Of a DNA stretch of 64,000 nt, positions 9,455 through 17,466 are shown in pieces. The notes under the pieces are model-generated. The model did not search any database. It had not been told where the DNA came from and was given only the letters and a program-made list of their open reading frames with translations. A program made the position numbers and the translations under genes. The stretch is from assembly GCF_900115065.1 (NCBI RefSeq), contig NZ_FOVE01000014.1, forward strand, positions 35,288 through 99,287. Reading direction: 5' to 3'. Each line of letters starts with the position of its first letter. Position 1 is the first letter of the stretch. This DNA is from Formivibrio citricus. Its GTDB lineage: Bacteria > Pseudomonadota > Gammaproteobacteria > Burkholderiales > Chitinibacteraceae.

Positions 9455-10240
9455 ATGCTCTCCTTTACCCAGGGGCAGGTGGATGCGTGGCTGGCGCTGT
9501 TCTGGTGGCCGTACTTGCGCATCTTCGGGCTGATGATCGTTGATCCGTTCTTTTCCAGTCGCTCGATTCCGGTACGGGTTCGCGTCGGACTTTCGATCCT
9601 CCTGGTGTTGCTGGTGGCGCCGAACCTCCAGCCTTTGCCGCATATCCCCGTCGTGTCCCCGCAAGGCATCCTGATTGCCCTGAAAGAGCTGCTGATCGGC
9701 GCCTCGCTGGGTTTTACCGTGCGCCTGATTTTTACCGGAATGGAAATGGCCGGGCATTTAAGCGGTTTGCAAATGGGGCTGGGTTTTGCCACTTTTTACG
9801 ACCCGCAGCATGCGACCAGTACACCCGTCGTGGCGCAATTGCTGAGCCTTTTCATGTTGCTGGTTTTTCTGGCCTTTGATGGTCATCTCGTGGTGCTGCG
9901 TGCGTTGCTCGAGAGTTATGCTCAATTGCCGATCGGCCCGGCGCCGCCGGGCGCGGGCGGACTCAAGCTGATGGCGGATTTTGGCGCTTTCGTTTTTCGC
10001 TCGGGCGTGATGCTGTCCCTGCCGGTGCTGGCTGCGCTGCTGGTGACCAATCTCGCGATCGGGGTGATGACGCGCGCCGCGCCGCAGTTGAACGTGTTTG
10101 CCATCGGCTTCCCTCTCACGCTGGCCATCGGGGCTGGGGCGCTCTATCTTTCGCTGCCTTACCTCGTTCCGTACATCAACGGTTTCCTGGGCGAAATAAC
10201 CCGTCATTTCCTGAAACTGTTGAGGGCGTTCGGAGGGTGA
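9455..10240 (+). CDS. fliR: Flagellar export gate protein FliR
   Basis: A 261-aa polytopic protein with about six helices and the central family segments GASLGFTVRLIFTGMEMAG and GLQMGLGFATFYDP. FliR is the single-copy component closing the FliP5FliR1 helix. It ends the fli block; the spacing to fliQ is seven bases, so the two are co-transcribed. The next gene, folE2, is unrelated and has its own leader. Confidence 0.96.
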   Translation: MLSFTQGQVDAWLALFWWPYLRIFGLMIVDPFFSSRSIPVRVRVGLSILLVLLVAPNLQPLPHIPVVSPQGILIALKELLIGASLGFTVRLIFTGMEMAGHLSGLQMGLGFATFYDPQHATSTPVVAQLLSLFMLLVFLAFDGHLVVLRALLESYAQLPIGPAPPGAGGLKLMADFGAFVFRSGVMLSLPVLAALLVTNLAIGVMTRAAPQLNVFAIGFPLTLAIGAGALYLSLPYLVPYINGFLGEITRHFLKLLRAFGG

Positions 10241-10279
10241 CTTTGGGTGGATTGCGCTCCATCCCGCCTGTAATAATTC

Positions 10280-10315
10280 CCGATTACTTTAATCGGTTAT
10301 TGGCTGCGTTATAAT
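10280..10315 (+). promoter_or_regulatory. Perfect 7-bp hairpin plus candidate -10 box upstream of folE2
   Basis: CCGATTA (10280-10286) and TAATCGG (10290-10296) form a perfect 3-base-loop hairpin, or a dyad operator; TATAAT follows at 10310-10315. It could end the fliR transcript or control folE2. FolE2 genes are often zinc-responsive through Zur, but no convincing full Zur box is visible. Confidence 0.4.
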
Positions 10316-10341
10316 CCCGGAAAATACTCAGGAGAGACCCC

Positions 10342-11151
10342 ATGTCCGCAGCGATTGCCGACGTGCAGAATTCACCGGATAACCGCAACATCGCCATCAA
10401 CAAGGTGGGCATCAAGTCGATCCGCCACCCGGTGCGCGTATCCGACCGAGCCGACGGTGAGCAGTACACCGTGGCCGTTTTCGATATGTACGTATTCCTG
10501 CCCCAGCATTTCAAGGGTACGCATATGTCGCGCTTTGTCGAGATTCTCAATAGCCATGAAAAGGCGATCTCGGTCGATTCGTTCGAAACCATCCTGCGCC
10601 AGATGTGCGAACGCCTGGAGGCGGAATCCGGCTACCTGGAAATGCGTTTCCCCTTCTTCATCAACAAGCGCGCGCCGGTTTCCGAAGTGCAAAGCCTTAT
10701 GGATTACGAGGTGACGCTGGTTGGCGAAATCAAGAAAGGCCAGTTCGAGATGCGCCTCAAGGTGCAGGTGCCGGTCACCAGCCTGTGCCCGTGCTCCAAG
10801 AAAATCTCCGAATACGGGGCGCACAACCAGCGCTCGCACGTCACGGTGACCGCCACGCTGGCCGAACACGTCTGGATCGAGGAGATTGTCGAACTGGTGG
10901 AAAAGGAAGCCTCGTGCGAGCTCTTCGGCCTGCTCAAGCGCCCCGACGAGAAATACGTGACCGAGCGTGCCTACGACAATCCCAAGTTCGTCGAGGACAT
11001 GGTGCGCGACGTGGCTTCGCGTCTCAATGCCGACAGCCGCATTGCCGCCTATGTGGTCGAATCGGAAAACTTCGAGTCGATCCACAATCATTCGGCTTAT
11101 GCGCTGATTGAGCAGGACAAGCGTGTGAATAATTGCTGCGAAGGCGCATAA
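10342..11151 (+). CDS. folE2: GTP cyclohydrolase FolE2 (type IB)
   Basis: A 269-aa protein matching the zinc-independent GTP cyclohydrolase IB family, which makes 7,8-dihydroneopterin triphosphate for folate and queuosine-type pathways. The catalytic cysteine lies in [20 protein letters not shown], and HNHSAYA lies close to the C-terminus. AGGAGAG precedes the ATG. It stands alone with a strong terminator behind it. The presence of folE2 suggests the organism can make folate under zinc limitation; whether folE1 also exists cannot be seen here. Confidence 0.95.
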   Translation: MSAAIADVQNSPDNRNIAINKVGIKSIRHPVRVSDRADGEQYTVAVFDMYVFLPQHFKGTHMSRFVEILNSHEKAISVDSFETILRQMCERLEAESGYLEMRFPFFINKRAPVSEVQSLMDYEVTLVGEIKKGQFEMRLKVQVPVTSLCPCSKKISEYGAHNQRSHVTVTATLAEHVWIEEIVELVEKEASCELFGLLKRPDEKYVTERAYDNPKFVEDMVRDVASRLNADSRIAAYVVESENFESIHNHSAYALIEQDKRVNNCCEGA

Positions 11152-11172
11152 CTGCTGCGTAGCAGTGGATTC

Positions 11173-11200
11173 AAAAAGGCCGGCGCAAGCCGGCTTTCTC
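11173..11200 (+). terminator. Intrinsic terminator after folE2
   Basis: AAAAAG, then GCCGGC-gcaa-GCCGGC (11179-11194), then TTTCTC. The A-run upstream and T-rich stretch downstream suit bidirectional termination between folE2 and the converging pgeF. Confidence 0.8.
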
Positions 11201-11256
11201 ATTTCTGCCTGATCAGGCAGTCTGTCCATTGCGACGGTAAGGCCGCAGGACGGAAT

Positions 11257-12036
11257 TCATCCCGTCGAGCGATTTTCTGGCCGGGATGATGACGGGTTCT
11301 CAAGCCAGATCAGGCTGGCCATCCGTCCCGTCTGCCCGTCGCGACGGTAGGAGAAGAAACGCGCCGGCTCGCTGAAGGTGCAGTATTCACCACCGTAGAT
11401 GCGGGTAACGCCGCAGGCTTCGAGCCGCTGCCGGGCCAGTTGGTAGAGATCGGCCAGCCACTTGCCTTCCGCGGCTCCGGGTCGGAAGGCGTCGGCGGCG
11501 TGTGCATCGCGTGCCACAAAGGCGGCGCGAACTTCATTTCCCACCTCGAAGGCTTGCGGGCCGATGGCCGGGCCAAGCCATGCCAGAATGCGTTCTGGCG
11601 CAACCGTCATCGCCGCAACGGTAGCCTCCAGCACCCCGTTGCACAGCCCGCGCCAGCCCGCGTGCGCGGCGCCTGCGACGGTTCCGGTTTCGTCGCAGAA
11701 CAGTACCGGCAGGCAATCGGCAGTCATGACCGCGCAGACTGCGCCGGGAGCATGGGCAACGGCTGCATCGGCATCGCTGCCGGCCGGAGTCTGGCTCGCA
11801 TCAGCGACAACGGTGCCGTGCACCTGGTTCAGCCACAGCGGTTCGGTGGGGAGATGCCGGCGCAGGCTTGCGCGGTTGCGGGCCACGGTTTGCGCGTCGT
11901 CGCCGACATGGGTGCCAAGGTTCAGCGAATCGAACGGCGCGCCACTGAAGCCACTCCGGCGGGTGGTGGCGAGCGCTTTGACGTTGGGCGGTGCAGGCCA
12001 GTCCGGAATGATGAATTCCGGCTCATTCCTTGACAT
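11257..12036 (-). CDS. pgeF: Peptidoglycan editing factor PgeF (YfiH/multicopper polyphenol oxidase family)
   Basis: A 259-aa protein of the YfiH/DUF152 family. Conserved elements are FSGAPFDSLNLGTHVGDD, NQVHGT, TADCLPVLFCD and AGAAHAGWRGLCNGV, which carry the zinc-binding His/Cys residues. PgeF removes wrongly incorporated L-Ser from UDP-MurNAc; other members act as purine nucleoside phosphorylases. The ATG at 12036 overlaps the rluD stop by 14 bp; a longer frame to 12129 would run well inside rluD and is unlikely. The rluD-pgeF pair matches conserved proteobacterial order. Confidence 0.92.
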   Translation of the reverse strand: MSRNEPEFIIPDWPAPPNVKALATTRRSGFSGAPFDSLNLGTHVGDDAQTVARNRASLRRHLPTEPLWLNQVHGTVVADASQTPAGSDADAAVAHAPGAVCAVMTADCLPVLFCDETGTVAGAAHAGWRGLCNGVLEATVAAMTVAPERILAWLGPAIGPQAFEVGNEVRAAFVARDAHAADAFRPGAAEGKWLADLYQLARQRLEACGVTRIYGGEYCTFSEPARFFSYRRDGQTGRMASLIWLENPSSSRPENRSTG

Positions 12037-13081
12037 AGAAGATCTCGCAATTGTCGTCTTCGTCGCCCCAATCGTCATCGTCCCAGTCTTCCTCTTCTTC
12101 GGCCATGCCGGCGTCGGCGCGCAGGGCATAGAGCAGGGCGGTCATGTCTTCCGGGACCGGCGCTTTCCAGGTCATGGTCTTGCCGTTTTCCGGGTGGACG
12201 AGCGAGAGCTTGCGCGCATGCAGCGCCTGACGGTTGAAGTCTTCCAGTGCCAGCGTCATTTCTTGCGAAGCCAGGCGCGGTTTGCCGCCATAGACCGGAT
12301 CGGCCGCGAGCGGGTGGCCGATGTGCGCCATGTGCACGCGGATCTGGTGGGTGCGCCCTGTTTCCAGCCGGCATTCGACGAGTGTATGCGCGGCGAATTG
12401 CTCGATGGCGCGCCAGTGCGTGATCGCAGGTTTGCCGGTATGCACCACGGCCATCTTGATGCGTTCGCGCGGGTGGCGGCCGATGGGGGCGTCCACGGTG
12501 CCGTCACCGGCCAGTTTGCCCTGGACGATGGCCAGATAGTGGCGCTTGACCGTGCGGGCCTGCAGTTGCTGGACCAGGTTGTTCTGCGCGGTCAGCGTGC
12601 GTGCGACGACCATCAGCCCACTGGTGTCCTTGTCCAGCCGGTGCACAATACCGGCGCGCGGAACGGTTTTGAGTTCGGGGAATGCGAAAAGCAGACCGTT
12701 GAGCACGGTGCCGGACCAATTGCCGCTGCCGGGGTGTACGACCAGGCCAGCCGGTTTGTCGATGACGAGGATCGATTCGTCTTCGTAGACAACGTCGAGC
12801 GGAATGTCTTCGGCCTGGAACGAGGTTTCTTCCGGATTGGCCTGGATGTGCACGCAAAGATGCTCGCCGCCCCAGAGCTTCAGCTTGGGGACTGACTCCT
12901 TGCCGTCGACCGTGACCAGCCCGTCCTTGATCCAGTTGCTGATCCGGCTGCGAGAATACTCCGGCATCAGACTGGCCAGCGCGGCATCCAGCCGCTCGCC
13001 GGCGAGCTCCCGAGGAACGGTTAGAACACGCTCCTCCGTGAAGTCGCTATAATCGTCGGGTTCAATAGTGGAATTCATCAT
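12023..13081 (-). CDS. rluD: 23S rRNA pseudouridine synthase RluD
   Basis: A 352-aa protein with an N-terminal S4 RNA-binding domain (SRISNWIKDGLVTVDGK), the catalytic motif HRLDKDTSGLMV with the active-site Asp, and GRTHQIRVHMAHIGHPLAAD. It modifies helix 69 of 23S rRNA. The C-terminus is unusually acidic (EEEEDWDDDDWGDEDD). ATG at 13081 or 13078 both begin the conserved segment; a frame reaching 13192 enters bamD and is rejected. It is divergent from bamD with overlapping starts. Confidence 0.94.
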   Translation of the reverse strand: MMNSTIEPDDYSDFTEERVLTVPRELAGERLDAALASLMPEYSRSRISNWIKDGLVTVDGKESVPKLKLWGGEHLCVHIQANPEETSFQAEDIPLDVVYEDESILVIDKPAGLVVHPGSGNWSGTVLNGLLFAFPELKTVPRAGIVHRLDKDTSGLMVVARTLTAQNNLVQQLQARTVKRHYLAIVQGKLAGDGTVDAPIGRHPRERIKMAVVHTGKPAITHWRAIEQFAAHTLVECRLETGRTHQIRVHMAHIGHPLAADPVYGGKPRLASQEMTLALEDFNRQALHARKLSLVHPENGKTMTWKAPVPEDMTALLYALRADAGMAEEEEDWDDDDWGDEDDNCEIFYVKE

Positions 13082-13880
13082 GAACCAGATTCTAACCCGA
13101 ATCCTTGCCGTTGCCTGTGCCGGTATTTTGATTGCCGGCTGTTCCTCCACGCCGGACGACAACGATCTGGCCAAAGGCTGGAGCGCGGACAAGATTTACT
13201 CCGAAGCCAAGAGCGAGCAATCCAGCAACAACTTCGACCGTTCGACCAAGCTTTTCGAAAAGCTGGAGGCGCGCTTCCCGTATGGGCGCTATGCCCAGCA
13301 GGCGCAGCTGGAGATTGCCTATAACCATTACAAGGACAAAGAGCCCGCGCTGGCGCTGGCGGCAATCGACCGCTTCGTGAAGCAGTATCCGACGCACCCG
13401 AACATGGACTACGCCTACTACTTCAAGGGGTTGGTTTCCTTCAATGAAGTGCAGGGCTTCATGTCGAAAGTCTCGCAACAGGATATGTCCGAGCGCGATC
13501 CGAAGAGCGCACGGGAATCCTTCGACGCTTTCCGCGAGCTCGTGAACCGCTATCCGGACAGCAAGTACGTGCAGGATGCCCGTTTGCGGATGAACTACCT
13601 GATTGGTGCGATTGCCTCGCACGAACTGCATGTGGCGCGCTATTACTACAAGCGAGGCGCGTTCCTGGCTGCAGCCAACCGCGCCAAGTTGTTGATTGAG
13701 CAGTACGGTAACACCAGACAGGTCGAAGGCGCGCTCGGGCTCATGGTGCTTTCCTACGACAAGCTGGGCATGAAGGATCTGCGTGACGATGCCAAGCGCG
13801 TATTGCAGAAAAATTATCCCGACAGCAAGGCTATGCAGGAAAACTTCCTGAGCGACCCGTGGTGGTGGTCGCCGCTCTGA
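13080..13880 (+). CDS. bamD: Outer membrane assembly lipoprotein BamD
   Basis: A 266-aa lipoprotein with a short signal peptide and lipobox LIAGC, then five TPR-like repeats typical of BamD/YfiO (FDRSTKLFEKLEARFPYGRY, then YPTHPNMDYAYYFKGL). BamD is the essential partner of BamA in beta-barrel insertion. ATG 13080 gives the proper signal peptide; an in-frame GTG at 13068 would add four residues. The start overlaps the rluD start on the other strand, so each promoter lies within the neighbouring coding region. Confidence 0.95.
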   Translation: MNQILTRILAVACAGILIAGCSSTPDDNDLAKGWSADKIYSEAKSEQSSNNFDRSTKLFEKLEARFPYGRYAQQAQLEIAYNHYKDKEPALALAAIDRFVKQYPTHPNMDYAYYFKGLVSFNEVQGFMSKVSQQDMSERDPKSARESFDAFRELVNRYPDSKYVQDARLRMNYLIGAIASHELHVARYYYKRGAFLAAANRAKLLIEQYGNTRQVEGALGLMVLSYDKLGMKDLRDDAKRVLQKNYPDSKAMQENFLSDPWWWSPL

Positions 13881-13902
13881 TTCAAAAAGTTTGAGTGGGG
13901 TG

Positions 13903-13931
13903 TTGACAGGTCTGAAGGGGTGCTGCATAAT
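13903..13931 (+). promoter_or_regulatory. Strong sigma-70 promoter of the tRNA operon
   Basis: TTGACA (13903-13908), a 17-bp spacer and CATAAT (13926-13931), ending 12 bp before tRNA-Ala. It is nearly consensus, as expected for stable RNA genes. Confidence 0.85.
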
Positions 13932-13943
13932 TCGAATCTCTTC

Positions 13944-14019
<76 letters not shown>

Positions 14020-14073
14020 AGACATAAAATGAAGGCCGCATGAATGTGCGGCATTCGTTTGTAAAAAGTTGAA

Positions 14074-14148
14074 GTCCCTATAGTTTAGCGGTTAGAACAC
14101 TGCCCTTTCACGGCGGCGGCCGGGGTTCGATTCCCCGTGGGGACGCCA
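14074..14148 (+). tRNA. tRNA-Glu (anticodon TTC), integration site of the island
   Basis: A 75-nt cloverleaf with encoded CCA: acceptor GTCCCTA with TGGGGAC, anticodon loop CTTTCAC, anticodon TTC, T arm CGGGGTTCGATTCCCCG. The 3' half is overlapped antisense by the serine recombinase gene, whose stop codon lies in the anticodon region at 14108-14110. The tRNA itself is intact, so the island preserved it on integration. Confidence 0.96.
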
Positions 14149-15943
14149 CTTTTATATAACCCGCAGAACGAATCACTGCTCCCAGTGTGGTTCTGCCGGT
14201 AATTAAAAACTGCTTCTTACCTTTAGCACTCGCGAGCGGTGTTGCAACCAACGGTTCAGCAAGCAGTTCTCTCAGTAGTTTTCGCGTTTCCTCTAGATTC
14301 CCTGATAGTAACTCACCCAACTTGGGTTGAATTTCGTCCAGCCAGTCGCTCAGCACCTGTTCGTCAAACTGGTGGCGCTGACGCATGACCATTTCTTCTT
14401 GCTTCAACCCAATTTGAAGCCCCTCGCGTAACTGCTCCCGCTGGCGAATTTCATCCAGAACGCTTTTGGGGGCTGATCCCTCGGCAAGATAACCCAGCAA
14501 GTTTTTCAGTTCCCGCTCAATCTTGCTTAGCGTCGCTTTCATTTGTTCTGTGCGCTGCGTGCTGTCCGATTCATTACCATGCTGCGTCATGAAGTCCTTG
14601 GCTTGCGCCACCATCAGATCGCGGGTTTCTGGTGTCAGCAGGATTTTCTTCACTTGATCCAAGACCTGCGTATCCAGAACCAGCATATTGATCCGGAAAC
14701 TGTTCTTGCAGGCACTATTGCCCCGATTGCGATGGGTGCTGCACCCGTAGTACAAGTATTTACGAGGATCGTTTTCAGGATTTTTGGGCGGTTTTCCACC
14801 CAGCATCACAATGTTCCCGCCACAGAGCGCGCAACGCATCATCCCCGTCAGCAGGTATTTACTCGATTTACCTGTGTCGATGGCCGCGGGCTTGGACAAC
14901 AAGCCTGGCAAGGCCCAATCGGAAGAGGGCGTGCCAGATACGGTGAAGGCACTCGGCGGGGGCGCGGCTTTAACCTGCCGGTTGTAATTCTCCCGGTGCG
15001 CCTGAACGCGTAATTGCACCTTATCCCAGAGCGCTTGTTCAATCAGGCGTAAATGAGGGAATTCATACCGGGCAAATTCATCCTGTTTCACCCGCTTGTT
15101 CTTGCGCCCCCGTTGTCGGGTTTTACGATACTCCCCATAACTGATCACCCCGATATAACGCTCCCGACACAGCATCGGCTGAATACAACTGGAGGACCAG
15201 CTCCCCGACCCTCGGTTGCCTGCACTGGGCGAAGGGGGGGTAACACCGTTCAAGTACTTGCAATTCAACGCCAGATAGCGTGGCGAATTCTCGCCATTCA
15301 ACACCCGAGCAATATCGCGGTAGCCCAAGCCATCGGCGTACATCGTAAAAATCGCTCTGACCACCCCAGCTTCTGCTTCCAGTGGCCGCTGCTCAGTATG
15401 GCTGCGCACCTGATGCCCATGCGCATCCGTCGTAAAAACCGGCACATTCTCATAACCGTATACGCGCCCACCCGTGACATGCCCCAGACTGGCCTTGCGC
15501 GCCAGGGTATCCCGACTGCGCACAGAGGCACTGATTCGCTCCATCTCTCCGGCATAAGAACGCAGATTGATCATCAGGCGCGCCTCCGGCGAATCAGCCA
15601 GTTCACGTTGCCCTGTCTGGTAGTACCAAACCTGAATATGGTGCTGGTTGATGATGTCATCGAGCAAAAGTACATTCAGTTGCGAGTCGCGCCCCAGCCG
15701 ATCCAGATCCGCCGTGATCAAAACATCATAGCGAGACAGATTCGCGTGTAGCCTGTTTAATCCCTCTCGCAATAAATACTCAGCGCCGGAGATGCCATCG
15801 TCCACATAGATGTCGGCATCTTCGATCTGCCAGCCGCGGCTTTGCGCAAATTCCCGACAGCGAATCATCTGGCGATGGATCGATTTGTTATCGTCCACGC
15901 GACTATCCTCGGTGCTTTTACGACAATAGGCGGCGACTCTCAT
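14108..15943 (-). CDS. Large serine recombinase (site-specific integrase)
   Basis: A 611-aa protein: N-terminal resolvase catalytic domain (MRVAAYCRKS with nucleophile Ser10, and DLDRLGRDSQLN near 80), a recombinase domain (GYRDIARVLNGE region), a zinc ribbon (MRCALCGG plus GCSTHRNRGNSAC around residues 370-420), a coiled-coil stretch and a basic C-terminus. These are the parts of phage-type large serine integrases. ATG 15943 has GGAGGA seven bases upstream. The last residues (about 13) are read from the antisense of tRNA-Glu, ending SPRGIEPRPPP. It is coupled to the 74-aa gene upstream by an ATGA overlap. It likely inserts and excises the island. Confidence 0.92.
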   Translation of the reverse strand: MRVAAYCRKSTEDSRVDDNKSIHRQMIRCREFAQSRGWQIEDADIYVDDGISGAEYLLREGLNRLHANLSRYDVLITADLDRLGRDSQLNVLLLDDIINQHHIQVWYYQTGQRELADSPEARLMINLRSYAGEMERISASVRSRDTLARKASLGHVTGGRVYGYENVPVFTTDAHGHQVRSHTEQRPLEAEAGVVRAIFTMYADGLGYRDIARVLNGENSPRYLALNCKYLNGVTPPSPSAGNRGSGSWSSSCIQPMLCRERYIGVISYGEYRKTRQRGRKNKRVKQDEFARYEFPHLRLIEQALWDKVQLRVQAHRENYNRQVKAAPPPSAFTVSGTPSSDWALPGLLSKPAAIDTGKSSKYLLTGMMRCALCGGNIVMLGGKPPKNPENDPRKYLYYGCSTHRNRGNSACKNSFRINMLVLDTQVLDQVKKILLTPETRDLMVAQAKDFMTQHGNESDSTQRTEQMKATLSKIERELKNLLGYLAEGSAPKSVLDEIRQREQLREGLQIGLKQEEMVMRQRHQFDEQVLSDWLDEIQPKLGELLSGNLEETRKLLRELLAEPLVATPLASAKGKKQFLITGRTTLGAVIRSAGYIKVASPRGIEPRPPP

Positions 15944-16164
15944 GGAGCATCCTCCGGGAAAGGGAGTGCATTTGCATCCAGCGCATTTGATGTGTTTGCG
16001 TCCAACGCATTTGATGTGATCGACGGTTGCTGCTGATCTTGTCGATAAGCCGTGGCCAGCCATTGCCCGCATTGCCGAATCGCCGGGTGATCCTGGCTGG
16101 GTAACGATGGGGACACTGCCGGTGGCACGGGAATTTGCCAGAGGTTGATTTCAATGATCGCCAT
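15940..16164 (-). CDS. Unknown 74-aa protein coupled to the recombinase, with an octapeptide tandem repeat
   Basis: Not recognised. The ATG at 16164 has AAAGGAG seven bases upstream, and the TGA overlaps the recombinase ATG (ATGA), so it is very probably translated. The sequence starts MAIIEINLWQIPVP, is Pro/Gln rich, and near its C-terminus has two in-frame copies of the octapeptide TSNALDAN from a 24-bp tandem repeat. No membrane segment or cysteine pattern is seen. It could be a recombination directionality factor or regulator of the integrase, a guess based only on position. Confidence 0.65.
   Translation of the reverse strand: MAIIEINLWQIPVPPAVSPSLPSQDHPAIRQCGQWLATAYRQDQQQPSITSNALDANTSNALDANALPFPEDAP
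15971..16018. repeat. Two tandem copies of a 24-bp repeat
   Basis: Copies at 15971-15994 and 15995-16018 differ at two positions. They lie inside the 74-aa gene, in frame, and 28-75 bp upstream of the recombinase start, so they may serve as protein repeats, as DNA-binding sites, or both. Confidence 0.8.
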
Positions 16165-16344
16165 GGAAAAACTCCTTTGTATTGAAGTGCATAGCAAATC
16201 ACATTCCCCACGAAACACTCAAACTTTAGGCCGCTTTTTTGTGAAAACCACGGGCCCATGCACTATTTAAGTCACAACCCAGCTTAAAGTTTGCCGCCAG
16301 TATCAACGGTGTGATTTCATATCAGCGCGGCCGCGGATCAGCGC

Positions 16345-17466
16345 TTACACAAACCCCATCCGCCGCGCATTATTCGCCGCCTGCGGTTCCGGCGGCTCCG
16401 GCAACAAATTCCCCGCACAGGCTTGCAAGGCCTGCGGCGAATCGAACTTGCCCAACGCCGCATCGAATCCTTGTTCCAAGCGCAAGCGCAGTTCACGAAT
16501 ACTGCCGCAGTTGGCCAACAAGGCCTCCATCACTTCAAGAGGTAATTCCTCGGCAAACAATTGCGCACGTCCATCGCGCAAGCGCAGCGCTTGATAGAGC
16601 TTCTGCACAATCACGGGCCATTCCCGCGCCTTCGGTGCGTGAACCGGGCAGATCTGGAATCGACTTAGCAGCGGTGCCGGCAAATAGTCTGTCTGATTGG
16701 CCGTAGCGAGGAAGGAGCAGTAACTCAAATCAATCGGTACATCGACGAACTTGTCTTCAAAACGACAGGCATTCTCCGGCTCCAGCAGCATCAGGATGAT
16801 GTCGAGTGTCCAGCCATGCTGACCGAGACCGCTCTTGTCGACCTCCTCCAACAAGATCAACGGATTCGCCACCTCACAGCGCGCCATAAACAAGGCCAGT
16901 TTCCCCGGCGAGGCCGAGCCCCAATGTCGGCTGGTCCCGATCAAGGACAGATTGTCCGCGTTGCCGCCCAACTGGATTTCCAGTGTCGGCACTCCGAAGA
17001 CCTCGGCCACCTGATGCAACAGATGGCTTTTGCCATTCCCCGGCGGCCCCGCCAACAGGGTAGGGGAGAGCTTCAAAGGTTGTTGTGTCGCAACCTGCAA
17101 CTTCACCCGGTTCAGAACCTGATCCATCCACATTTTTTGATGGGGCAACTGCTCATGCAATGCCAACAACTGCTGCCAATGTTTCGCCTGCGGGATCAGC
17201 AATGTCTTGGGCTGGGCCAATGCCTTCAACTGCTCAACCAGCGCAAGGCGATCCTTGCCGTTCTCCGATTGCAGTCGTTGCAGCAACGCCCCAGGATCGG
17301 CCAACACCACCGAATGCGGACTTTCTGGCACGGCCTTCGACATTGGCACCGGCTGATCCATCAGACGCCGGGCGCGCCACAGACAGGAAGCCGATGCCCT
17401 ACGGGGCAGCATCTGCAGCAGCGCACGCGGATGAGCTTGCAGTAACTGTGTGACATCGACATTCAT
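16345..17466 (-). CDS. Lon-like AAA+ ATPase without protease domain
   Basis: A 373-aa protein. The Walker A is GPPGNGKS (residues 140-147), Walker B LILLEEVDK (203-211), sensor 1 ATAN (254-257), arginine finger LLSRF (266-270). The segment LLEPENACRFEDKF...VPIDLS aligns by eye with the Lon ATPase module, but no S-K protease domain follows. The N-terminal 130 residues are helical and unlike Lon. ATG 17466 overlaps the upstream stop (ATGA); a frame to 17553 would lie inside that gene. It is the last gene of a three-gene coupled operon and probably remodels a partner protein or DNA complex. Confidence 0.85.
   Translation of the reverse strand: MNVDVTQLLQAHPRALLQMLPRRASASCLWRARRLMDQPVPMSKAVPESPHSVVLADPGALLQRLQSENGKDRLALVEQLKALAQPKTLLIPQAKHWQQLLALHEQLPHQKMWMDQVLNRVKLQVATQQPLKLSPTLLAGPPGNGKSHLLHQVAEVFGVPTLEIQLGGNADNLSLIGTSRHWGSASPGKLALFMARCEVANPLILLEEVDKSGLGQHGWTLDIILMLLEPENACRFEDKFVDVPIDLSYCSFLATANQTDYLPAPLLSRFQICPVHAPKAREWPVIVQKLYQALRLRDGRAQLFAEELPLEVMEALLANCGSIRELRLRLEQGFDAALGKFDSPQALQACAGNLLPEPPEPQAANNARRMGFV

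Noticed and set aside
10260..10341. A Zur box upstream of folE2
   Set aside because: Dyads are present, but none fits the known Zur consensus well enough.
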